Under the pieces are notes generated by a model. It made no database searches, was not told where the DNA came from, and was given only the letters and a program-made list of their open reading frames with translations. A stretch of DNA of 64,000 nucleotides from Nostoc sp. ATCC 53789. Lineage in GTDB: Bacteria > Cyanobacteriota > Cyanobacteriia > Cyanobacteriales > Nostocaceae. The stretch covers positions 3,452,501 through 3,516,500 of the forward strand of contig NZ_CP046703.1 in assembly GCF_009873495.1 (NCBI RefSeq). The letters run 5' to 3'. The position numbers and the translations under genes are program-made. Of this stretch, positions 53,679-61,890 are shown one piece after another; positions within the stretch are counted from its first letter, which is position 1, and every line of letters starts with the position of its first letter.

Positions 53679-54164
53679 CGTTATTCTAAATTATTTAAAT
53701 CACTCATACATCCCAAGCCATTTCATTTTAAAAACGATCTGACTATTACAACTTAACAAGATTATTCTCCTTATACTTCGTAAAATATACTGTTTACTTT
53801 CTATTATTTATCTTGATTTAAAGAGTTAACTTTAACCAGATTAGTAAAGTATATGTAAAGTTAAAGCTTAAGCCTCAACATATTTATATGTAAAGTAGCC
53901 ATTAACTAAGTATTTTGAAAACTTTATGAAGTCTGATTATATTAATATTTTTATATTTAAAGAAATTAAGAAGTTAAGAATATTTCAGTTAGGTTTTATC
54001 TTGAAACCTATCATTTTTTACGCAAAATTAACCATAAAGTAAAAATCAGTAAAATCAACATTAGCATTAAATTAGGTAAATGTTACAACGTATATAGTAT
54101 TAAATTCTTATAAACCCCGATTGATTAAAACCAACATAACTCTAATATAAATAGATAGTTAAAA
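53679..54164. other. AT-rich divergent promoter region
   Basis: 486 bp without coding capacity. TATATGTAAAGT occurs twice in the plus strand (near 53849 and 53885), about 36 bp apart. It might be an operator or chance in AT-rich DNA. Confidence 0.4.
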
Positions 54165-54932
54165 ATGTCAAATAATCACAAAGACTCAACTATAAACTTA
54201 TACAATTGCACAGCATCAGACTGGATTAGAGGAGAACCTAGTTCTCTCTCAGACTTTACAGCACGCCCTTCTGTACTAGAGCTTTGTGAGCCTGTTAGTG
54301 GACTGCGAGTAGTTGATATAGGTTGTGGAGAAGGTTATTGCAGTCGAGAATTACATAGGCGTGGTGCTGCACAAGTATATGGAATAGACCTCTCCCAAGG
54401 CATGATTGAAGCCGCAAAGTTGCAAGAAGTAGAACATCCTTTAAGTATTAGCTACGAAGTAGGATGTGCTACCAATCTCAAGCAGTTTGATGATGGCGAA
54501 ATTGACTTAGTTGTTGCAGTATTTCTATTTAACTATTTGACAATTTCTCAAACCCAAGAATGTATGGCAGAAGTTGCACGCATTCTTCGTCCCGGCGGTC
54601 GATTTGTATTTAGCGTTCCCCATCCATCTTTTCCATATATGCGGGAGGCAGCATATCCGTTTTATTTTCAAGTTGAAGGTGCAGGCTACTTCAGTAAGCG
54701 AGATCAGCAGTTTCCTGGTCGTATTTGGAAACGAGATGGCTCCTGGTTAAATGTCCAATTGATTCACAAAACTCTTGAAGATTACTTTAATGCCCTTAGA
54801 ATTGCTGGCTTTAATACTATGCCAATTTTACAGGAATTGCGTGTAACTCCAGAACATATTGCAGTAGACCAATCATTTTTTAGTCCCTTACTTGACCAAC
54901 CACTCCATCTAGCCCTACAAATATCACGATGA
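54165..54932 (+). CDS. Class I SAM-dependent methyltransferase
   Basis: 255 aa. Rossmann methyltransferase of the UbiE/Methyltransf_11 type: motif I VVDIGCGEGYCS (near residue 50), acidic VYGIDLS, DLVVAVFLFNYL and the LRPGGRFVFSVPHPS motif. The substrate cannot be read. The stop overlaps the ATG of the next gene (ATGA), so it is translationally coupled to the HDO-type oxidase. Confidence 0.85.
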   Translation: MSNNHKDSTINLYNCTASDWIRGEPSSLSDFTARPSVLELCEPVSGLRVVDIGCGEGYCSRELHRRGAAQVYGIDLSQGMIEAAKLQEVEHPLSISYEVGCATNLKQFDDGEIDLVVAVFLFNYLTISQTQECMAEVARILRPGGRFVFSVPHPSFPYMREAAYPFYFQVEGAGYFSKRDQQFPGRIWKRDGSWLNVQLIHKTLEDYFNALRIAGFNTMPILQELRVTPEHIAVDQSFFSPLLDQPLHLALQISR

Positions 54933-55663
54933 CACAGATATCTTCTTTAGCGAGAAATTCTTTCCGTGAAATAACAGTTAATCATCCTTTATGGAACCAT
55001 GAGTTCCTAATCCGTTGTCGGGCTGGAAATTTATTTTTACCAGACGTACAGATACTAGCTGTTCAGATGTACAAATTCTCCAAACAATTTAATCGGATCT
55101 TGGCCAGTATCTTATCTTGTTGCGAAGATGAAAGTAGTCAGTTAGTCATCTTAGAAAACCTATTTGACGAAATGGGACAGGGAGATAGAACTCAGTCCCA
55201 CCCAGAGTTGTTTCGTCAATTTACCCGCGCCCTTGGTATCGACGACGAAACTTTGGCAGCACTACCCACTGTACCTGAAACTCGTGCCCTGATTGAAACT
55301 TACTTGCAGATGCCACATAAATATGGCTACTTAGCTGCACTAGGTGCTGTCTGTTATGCTTCCGAAGGGATTGTTAGCTCACTCTACACGCAACTATATA
55401 AAGGAATTATTGGTGCTGCTCCCTTACCCAAAGAAGCTCTGATCTTTTTTGAAGTCCATATTGATGTAGATGATAGTCATGCAGCAAAGCTAGCAGCAGT
55501 GATTGAACCTCAAATTACCATGAATGAAGAGGATATCAAGGTAAAACTGGCTATTGTTGAAGCTATGGATGCGCGTGTCCAATTTTTTAATGGAATTCAG
55601 CGTCAAATCTCTAAATACAGCTTGTATCCTGATTCATGGGTGCATTTTGATGCATTGCTGTAG
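54929..55663 (+). CDS. Heme-oxygenase-like diiron oxidase (HDO, CADD/UndA-type)
   Basis: 244 aa all-helical protein. The iron ligands expected in heme-oxygenase-like diiron oxidases are visible: Glu81 and His91 (DEMGQGDRTQSHPE), Glu146 (YASEGIV), then His177, Asp181 and His184 with the H-x3-D-x2-H spacing (VHIDVDDSHAAK). Family members such as SznF, UndA, BesC and CADD do N-oxygenation, decarboxylation or C-C cleavage of amino or fatty acids. The reaction here is unknown. It is coupled to the methyltransferase and next to a 2OG-type oxygenase, which suggests a small biosynthetic route. Confidence 0.8.
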   Translation: MTQISSLARNSFREITVNHPLWNHEFLIRCRAGNLFLPDVQILAVQMYKFSKQFNRILASILSCCEDESSQLVILENLFDEMGQGDRTQSHPELFRQFTRALGIDDETLAALPTVPETRALIETYLQMPHKYGYLAALGAVCYASEGIVSSLYTQLYKGIIGAAPLPKEALIFFEVHIDVDDSHAAKLAAVIEPQITMNEEDIKVKLAIVEAMDARVQFFNGIQRQISKYSLYPDSWVHFDALL

Positions 55664-55967
55664 TATTGTGTCAAGTTTAAATTGATGGGTAAATAAGTTT
55701 GTAGTAAGGACTTTAGTGCTTACTACAAATCCTCAAAACTAGCTGGGCAAAGCAATAAGTAAAAATACGGTTGTAACAATGAGGATTTGTAGCATTAGAA
55801 TACAAACAGTTTTACTTGTTTTTTTGGGATTTTAAATCTGTAATAAAACATTTTCAAAGTATAACTACAGAAAATTTTGTCATTTAAATAACCTTTTTAA
55901 GAAATTAGTTGTCGAGTCTTGGGTAAATTCACAAAGCAAAATTAGGTGCAGTCATCAGGAGGCTTCC
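55664..55967. other. Spacer with overlapping inverted repeats
   Basis: About 304 bp before the H-NOX gene. It contains GTAGTAAG/CTTACTAC (55701-55708 and 55719-55726) and CTACAAATCCTCA/TGAGGATTTGTAG (55723-55735 and 55780-55792). The two hairpins share the CTAC bases at 55723-55726 and so exclude each other. The first may end the methyltransferase-HDO transcript. Confidence 0.6.
55701..55792. repeat. Two mutually exclusive perfect hairpins
   Basis: An 8-bp stem (GTAGTAAG...CTTACTAC) overlaps a 13-bp stem (CTACAAATCCTCA...TGAGGATTTGTAG, 44-nt loop). The short one resembles a hairpin repeat frequent in Nostoc genomes. Either a repeat element or an alternative-structure switch is possible. Confidence 0.6.
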
Positions 55968-56519
55968 ATGTACGGTTTAGTGAACAAGGCGATTCAAGAC
56001 ATGGTATGCAGTCGTTTTGGCGAAGAGACTTGGAAACAAATTAAGCACAAAGCAGAGGTGGACGTAGATGTTTTCCTCAGTATGGAAGGCTATCCCGATG
56101 ACATCACCCACAAGTTGGTAAAAGCTGCTAGTGTCATTCTAAGTTTATCTCCCAAACAGATTATGCAAGCCTTTGGGGAATTTTGGGTTCAGTACACAGC
56201 CCAAGAAGGCTATGGTGAAATGCTGGACATGAGTGGAGATACACTGCCTGAGTTTTTAGAAAACCTCGACAATCTTCATGCTCGTGTAGGAGTTAGCTTT
56301 CCTAAACTCCAGCCCCCATCATTTGAGTGTACTGATATGGAGGAAAATTCTCTAAGTTTACACTATCGTTCTGATCGAGAAGGGCTAACTCCAATGGTTA
56401 TTGGTCTAATCAAAGGATTGGGAACAAGGTTTGATACAGAAGTTCATATTACCCAAACCCAGAATCGGGATGAAGGTGCTGAACATGATGAATTTTTAGT
56501 GATTTATAAACCAAATTGA
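55968..56519 (+). CDS. H-NOX heme sensor protein
   Basis: 183 aa stand-alone H-NOX domain that binds nitric oxide (and in some species oxygen) at heme. The proximal His105 lies in ENLDNLHARVGVSFP, and the heme-propionate motif YxSxR is present as YRSDR. The start MYGLVNKAIQDMV with AGGAGGCTTCC upstream is firm. It is followed after 10 bp by a histidine kinase with the HNOB-associated domain, the known sensor-kinase arrangement. Confidence 0.95.
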   Translation: MYGLVNKAIQDMVCSRFGEETWKQIKHKAEVDVDVFLSMEGYPDDITHKLVKAASVILSLSPKQIMQAFGEFWVQYTAQEGYGEMLDMSGDTLPEFLENLDNLHARVGVSFPKLQPPSFECTDMEENSLSLHYRSDREGLTPMVIGLIKGLGTRFDTEVHITQTQNRDEGAEHDEFLVIYKPN

Positions 56520-56529
56520 GTGTAGCAGC

Positions 56530-57978
56530 ATGGCTCCTCCTCACCTTACGCTTTCACCAGAGTTACTGGCGAAAGCTTTTCCCTTCCACTTTGCATTTAG
56601 CCGTAATCGTGAAATTGTACAAACTGGTGAGGTCTTGGGGCGTATTAGTCCTGAGCCATTAGTTGGTAAATTGATTGAGCAGCATTTCCAGATTAATCGT
56701 CCAAAGATTCTGATTGATTTTGATGCTATTAGTAAACAGCCTCGTGCCCTATTTATTTTAGAGTTTCTCCACAATGGAATGCAGCTCAAGGGTCAGATGA
56801 TGTATCAACCAGAGGAGGAGGTAATATTTTTTTTAGGTTCTCCCTGGATTACAGATACAACTAGCTTGGCTCCTTTGGGTATCAAACTCAAAGACTTTGC
56901 GATTCACGACCCAATTGTTGATTTTCTGTTTCTACTACAATCTCAAAACACCGCTTTGGGTGATGCCAAAAAGTTAACAAGCGAACTGAAACAACAAAGG
57001 GCACAACTGCGAAGTGCGCTGCAAATTAAGGAGAACTTAGCGGAAATTGCTGAGGCTCAGGCTAAAAGATTGGAAAAATCCCTCCGGGAGCTACAGCAAA
57101 CTCAAGCCCAATTGGTTCAGGCTGAGAAAATGTCCAGCCTGGGGCAGTTAGTTGCAGGAGTTGCTCACGAAATTAACAACCCCGTTAACTTTATTTACGG
57201 AAATTTAAAATATACAAAAGATTATACACAGTGTTTGCTAAAGCTTGTGCTTCTTTACCAGCAATTTTATGCCAATCCTGTGCCAGAAATTAAAGAATGC
57301 ATTAATGAAATCGAATTAGATTTTTTACTAGATGATTTGCCCAAAATTCTAGATTCGATGCAAGTAGGAGCCGAAAGGATCTCTGAAATTGTCTTGTCTC
57401 TGCGGAACTTCTCTCGTCTTGATGAAGCAGGAATGAAAAAGGTTGATATTCACCACGGACTAGATAGTACCTTGCTGATTTTACAGAATCGGTTTAAGAA
57501 TAGCGTAGATCATCCTGGGATCAAAGTAGTTAAAAACTATGGAAACTTGCCTCTGGTAGATTGCTACGCCGGCCAACTCAATCAAGTGTTCATGAATATT
57601 ATCAGTAATGCCATCGATGCACTCGAAACCCATAATGATAAACGCGCGATCGCAGAAATTCATGCTAGTCCGAATAAAATTACAATTACTACAGAAATTA
57701 TTGAAACAAACTGTGTTATTCGAATTGCTGATAATGGTTCAGGAATGACAGAAGCAGTTAAGGAACGACTGTTTGATCCATTTTTCACAACTAAGCCTGT
57801 GGGTAAGGGTACAGGATTAGGTTTGTCAATTAGCTATCAAATTGTAGTTGAAAAACATAGGGGAACACTGAAATGTTTATCAGAACCCGGACAGGGTACT
57901 GAGTTCTGGATTGAAATTCCCCTCTCTATGGACACACAAGCAGTTGATTGCGTCAAATCGTTGAGTTATGTTTTATGA
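56530..57978 (+). CDS. H-NOX-associated histidine kinase
   Basis: 482 aa, no transmembrane helix. The N-terminal part (about 1-150, HLTLSPELLAKAFPFHFAF...SPWITDTTSL) is the H-NOX-associated PAS-like domain; a coiled coil (about 155-205) leads to the HisKA region with phospho-acceptor His in VAGVAHEINNPVNF, then the ATPase domain with N box NIISNAIDAL, G1 DNGSGM, F box DPFFTTK and G2 GKGTGLGLS. It is probably controlled by the H-NOX protein encoded directly upstream. No response regulator is adjacent. Confidence 0.93.
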   Translation: MAPPHLTLSPELLAKAFPFHFAFSRNREIVQTGEVLGRISPEPLVGKLIEQHFQINRPKILIDFDAISKQPRALFILEFLHNGMQLKGQMMYQPEEEVIFFLGSPWITDTTSLAPLGIKLKDFAIHDPIVDFLFLLQSQNTALGDAKKLTSELKQQRAQLRSALQIKENLAEIAEAQAKRLEKSLRELQQTQAQLVQAEKMSSLGQLVAGVAHEINNPVNFIYGNLKYTKDYTQCLLKLVLLYQQFYANPVPEIKECINEIELDFLLDDLPKILDSMQVGAERISEIVLSLRNFSRLDEAGMKKVDIHHGLDSTLLILQNRFKNSVDHPGIKVVKNYGNLPLVDCYAGQLNQVFMNIISNAIDALETHNDKRAIAEIHASPNKITITTEIIETNCVIRIADNGSGMTEAVKERLFDPFFTTKPVGKGTGLGLSISYQIVVEKHRGTLKCLSEPGQGTEFWIEIPLSMDTQAVDCVKSLSYVL

Positions 57979-58323
57979 ATTATGAGAATTAAGAAATGCT
58001 TGTAGTGGGAGAGAAGCACTAAGCATTTATTTTTTAACTCTCTGAATTCTCAATTATTTTTAAAACTGCTGTATTTAATGTATAAAATAATTTCTCAGTT
58101 TACGTGTAGTGATGCCATCTCTAGGGGATGGTAATCATAGCTTGTTTCGTCTAAGGGTATGGCATTCCTAGCCAATCAAATTTGTCAAAAATATTTAACT
58201 AAGGGTGTATTGAAGTTAACAACTCTAAGATTTATGGTTGCAAAGCTTACTTATGAGTTATAAGTTATGATTTATGAGTTTTATTTCTAACTCCTAATTC
58301 CTAACTTTTTACCTGTACTGCTC
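57979..58323. other. Spacer with TTATGAG-type repeats
   Basis: 345 bp between the kinase and the SEDS gene. Units of TTATGAGTTATAAG and CTAACTCCTAATTCC fill about 58252-58305. Nothing else is recognised. Confidence 0.45.
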
Positions 58324-59526
58324 GTGAATCTACGCCGCCTGATTCCAATTTTTGATAGTTCAGTCTCCAACTGGGCACTAGAAGCGCGTTTGTTGCGCTG
58401 GTTAACTTTGATTTGGCTGTTTGTCGGCTTGATAATGCTATTTTCAGCATCCTATCCCGTCGCTGACGCACGTCAGAGTGATGGACTGTACTACTTTAAG
58501 CGTCAACTACTTTGGGTCTTAGTTTCTTTAATCGGGTTTAATATTATTGTTAATTTGCCGTTACAGAAAATTTTGAGAGTATCCCATTGGTTTTTGTTGC
58601 TGTTTTTGGCATTAATTTTCGTCACACTAATCCCAGGATTGGGAAAAAAGGCTTTTGACGCAGCCCGTTGGATTGCGATCGGACCAATTCCTATTCAACC
58701 TTCAGAATTAATTAAACCCTTTTTGGTGCTGCAAAGTGCGCGGCTTTTTGGTCAGTGGGAACGTATTAGTTGGCGGGTTCGCTTTGCTTGGTTGGGTATT
58801 TTCGGTTTGGTACTTTTAGGAATTCTTGCCCAGCCCAACTTAAGTACAACAGCACTTTGCGGTATGACTATTTGGCTAATTGCTCTCGCGGCTGGCCTAC
58901 CTTACAAGTACCTGGGAGGAACAGCAATTGGCGGAGTAATGTTGGCGATACTCAGTATTAGCATAAAAGAGTATCAGCGTAAGCGGGTGATGTCATTCCT
59001 CAATCCTTGGGCGGATGCTACAGGAGATGGCTACCAGTTGGTGCAAAGTCTACTAGCTGTGGGTTCTGGTAGGACTTGGGGAGCCGGGTTTGGGCTTTCT
59101 CAACAAAAACTGTTTTATTTACCGATTCAGGATACCGATTTTATTTTTGCCGTGTTCGCTGAGGAGTTTGGCTTTGTTGGCAGTATGGTGTTGTTGGCAC
59201 TTTTAGCTACATTCGCCACCCTCGGATTAATTGTGGCACTGAAGGCTAAAAATATAGTGCATCGATTGGTAGCGATCGGTGTGATGATTTTGATGATAGG
59301 ACAATCACTGCTCCATATTGGTGTAGCTACAGGTTCTCTACCAACTACAGGCTTACCTTTACCCATGTTTAGTTATGGTGGTAATTCTATGATTGCTAGC
59401 TTAATAGCTGCTGGGTTGCTGATTCGGGTAGCACGCGAGAGTAATGAAGCTGAGGTAGTACAGTTACGAAAACCCCTGTTTCAAAATGGGCGAAGACATC
59501 GAGGTTTCCAAAAAAATAAGAATTGA
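58324..59526 (+). CDS. ftsW: SEDS-family peptidoglycan glycosyltransferase FtsW/RodA
   Basis: 400 aa with ten predicted membrane helices. SEDS proteins polymerise lipid II. Conserved: RWIAIGPIPIQPSELIKP, the GDGYQLVQSLLAVGSG loop, and PTTGLPLPMFSYGGNSMIASL. Start GTG at 58324. Between FtsW (division) and RodA (elongation) the text favours FtsW, but the distinction is not certain without a mur/fts neighbourhood, and there is none here. A polar Arg/Lys-rich tail ends the protein. Confidence 0.87.
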   Translation: MNLRRLIPIFDSSVSNWALEARLLRWLTLIWLFVGLIMLFSASYPVADARQSDGLYYFKRQLLWVLVSLIGFNIIVNLPLQKILRVSHWFLLLFLALIFVTLIPGLGKKAFDAARWIAIGPIPIQPSELIKPFLVLQSARLFGQWERISWRVRFAWLGIFGLVLLGILAQPNLSTTALCGMTIWLIALAAGLPYKYLGGTAIGGVMLAILSISIKEYQRKRVMSFLNPWADATGDGYQLVQSLLAVGSGRTWGAGFGLSQQKLFYLPIQDTDFIFAVFAEEFGFVGSMVLLALLATFATLGLIVALKAKNIVHRLVAIGVMILMIGQSLLHIGVATGSLPTTGLPLPMFSYGGNSMIASLIAAGLLIRVARESNEAEVVQLRKPLFQNGRRHRGFQKNKN

Positions 59527-59594
59527 GTTAGTTGGAAATAGGGCAAGCAACCTTTCACAGCCTATCGAGAATGTGCCTAAGAGCCTGATAAAAC

Positions 59595-61877
59595 TTACCT
59601 CTGAGGTAAGGGGCTTTGAAATGGGTTCGGTGGAATTGGGTTAATGCTAGGTATAGGAGTAGGTACTACTTTTTTGAGGACTGTGATTACAAATCCTTTT
59701 TGCTGGGGTGGTTGCTTATTAGATATATCATTAACTTGCAGCGTGATTTGAGGTGGAAAGGCTAGATTAACTGGAAACTGCTTTGAGTCACTTAATGCAA
59801 CTTCATCGCCGTATGGCAAAAGTTTAACTTGAATATTTTCTTTTTCCCCTTCTACTCTCCAACTCAGGGTAGCAGTTGTTCCTTCGTTGAGAACCAGATT
59901 TGGTTGATCGCTACCGTTGATTGTGAAAGAAACAATCCTAAATGGTTTTGGTAAAATTTCTATTTTAGATTCAGTCTTTTTAAAACTATTTTTTTGACTT
60001 CCATTAGAAAAAGCTTTGATTTGAAAGGCAAATTTTCCTGCTTTATATGCAGGTATAGGGATATTTGTACATCGTAGCTCTTGATTTTGTTGTGTACATA
60101 GCTTTTTGAGCTTAGGGTCTGCAAGATTACCTTGGTTAATTTTATAAACAATTGGTTCGCCGTAGGATGTCTCATCATCTGCACTGCCACCAATTTGAAT
60201 TTGTTGCAGCAGTAATGGACGCGCAATAGTCCAACTTAAAAGAATATTTTGACCTTTTATATACTGTGGTTTATCGGCTTGAAAATTAACAACTTCAGCA
60301 ATTGGTTTCTCAGCTATTTCTACTTGGGTTGTTTGGGTTGCTATTTGATTAGTTCGAGAAAATAACTGTATACCATTTTGATAAGAAGCTTGTAGCTGAA
60401 AAGTGTAATTTCCTTTTGTTTTCACTCCAGTTTTCACGTTACTACAAATAAGGTCTTGTTTTTCTTGTATCTGACAAAGAGGTGTACTTCCTTTACCCAA
60501 TGCTTCAGGAATGCCATTGCTAAAGTCATAAATAATAGGCTCAATAGGTTGGGAACCTTTAGCGGTCAGAACCAATTTTTGCAACTGTTTATAGTGGTGA
60601 ATTTCCCAGTTCAAAGCAACCTCATCACCTTCAGTAATTTGAGAGTCTTTTGCACTAAAATTTTCTAATTTCAAAGGATCGGGATTTAAAATTCGCCAAA
60701 TGATAAATCCTATCCCTCCCAATAATCCCAAAATTGCCAAAATTAACAGAATAAATTGCCACAAAGGACGGGGTTTCCATACCAAGCTCCCTTGAGGCAA
60801 TGTGTTAGGTAGGGGTAAATTTTTTTGGTCTTTGATGTCGAGTTGAAAGTTAACCACTAACCCTGCGCCAAACCACGGTTTTCGCCACCAAGGTCTGGGT
60901 TTGACTGTCAAGTTGGCCACAGCACTTCTATTTGGTAGTAATCTTATTTCAGTCGGATCAAATTTGTAAGTATATAGTTCTTCTTCGTCTCGACTTTTTA
61001 AGCTTAATATCAGTTCCCGGACAATATTACCCTGGTTCGCTAGTGCTAATTCATACTTGCCCAGACTACGGCTAACTTGTCCCAAAATCGTATGAAGTTC
61101 TATATCTAAGCGATAATTTGTCGGAATTTGAATGTACACCAAGTCTAGCAGTACTAAGTCGGGAGAGTTCTCCGAATACAAGCGGATTGTAGGAGAATAG
61201 CTTCCTGCGAGTGTATCCCCAGGTGGGTGAAATTTCAACAATATTTGACCTTTAGTACCAGGGTTCAGTTCTAGCGCAGTAGCTTCCGATACTAATCCAG
61301 AACCCTCATATCCGCTTGCAGGGTAATTAATTGTGAACCAGTCTTCGTCTAAATCTGGACAACTCAAGCGGAACCTATCGACGAGATAAGAGCGATTATC
61401 AACTATAACTTCTACTTGCAGAGGCTCACTAGGATTGAAAATTAGCGGCTTGTTGGGGTTGGTGTTAGGTCTAATGGAAAATGTCGGGTCATTCACCCGA
61501 ATTGCAGTCTGTTCTTGTAGCAGAACCTTAATTTGGTTTGGGAAGGTTATGGGTGTATCTTGAGGATAATGTAGAGGTGAATCTACGACTAATGTATAGT
61601 CATAGGTTCCAGGAAGAGTATTTGCAGCAATTTGAAACTCAAATCTTACTTCATCGCTATTCTGTTGGGAAGCTAATGCTAAACTTTCTCTAGGAGAACT
61701 AGACCAACCGGTTAAATTTTGAAATACTTCGTCAAAAACAAAATGTAAGTCAATAACCGCATCTTGGTCTCCTTGATTGATTACAACAACATAGAGTTCA
61801 ATAGTATCTCCTGGCATTCCAAATTGAATTCCAGGTGGGTTGATAATAACTTGCAGTGGATTGAATTTAGCTTGCAT
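59595..61877 (-). CDS. Large membrane-anchored Ig-like repeat protein
   Basis: 760 aa from the ATG at 61877 (MQAKFNPLQV); the upstream ATG at 61940 would overlap the preceding gene. Residues about 1-370 form NEW3/COG1470-like beta domains (VIINPPGIQFGMPGDTIELYVVVINQG, VEVIVDNRS). A membrane helix (about 374-397, LWQFILLILAILGLLGGIGF) is followed by three related beta units, each starting with LENFSAKDSQITEGDEVALNW-like text (about 405, 525, 635), and a Pro-rich tail. It is the second gene of a pair, 13 bp after the WD40 gene. Function unknown. Confidence 0.68.
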   Translation of the reverse strand: MQAKFNPLQVIINPPGIQFGMPGDTIELYVVVINQGDQDAVIDLHFVFDEVFQNLTGWSSSPRESLALASQQNSDEVRFEFQIAANTLPGTYDYTLVVDSPLHYPQDTPITFPNQIKVLLQEQTAIRVNDPTFSIRPNTNPNKPLIFNPSEPLQVEVIVDNRSYLVDRFRLSCPDLDEDWFTINYPASGYEGSGLVSEATALELNPGTKGQILLKFHPPGDTLAGSYSPTIRLYSENSPDLVLLDLVYIQIPTNYRLDIELHTILGQVSRSLGKYELALANQGNIVRELILSLKSRDEEELYTYKFDPTEIRLLPNRSAVANLTVKPRPWWRKPWFGAGLVVNFQLDIKDQKNLPLPNTLPQGSLVWKPRPLWQFILLILAILGLLGGIGFIIWRILNPDPLKLENFSAKDSQITEGDEVALNWEIHHYKQLQKLVLTAKGSQPIEPIIYDFSNGIPEALGKGSTPLCQIQEKQDLICSNVKTGVKTKGNYTFQLQASYQNGIQLFSRTNQIATQTTQVEIAEKPIAEVVNFQADKPQYIKGQNILLSWTIARPLLLQQIQIGGSADDETSYGEPIVYKINQGNLADPKLKKLCTQQNQELRCTNIPIPAYKAGKFAFQIKAFSNGSQKNSFKKTESKIEILPKPFRIVSFTINGSDQPNLVLNEGTTATLSWRVEGEKENIQVKLLPYGDEVALSDSKQFPVNLAFPPQITLQVNDISNKQPPQQKGFVITVLKKVVPTPIPSINPIPPNPFQSPLPQR

Positions 61878-61890
61878 ATCATTGACTCTC

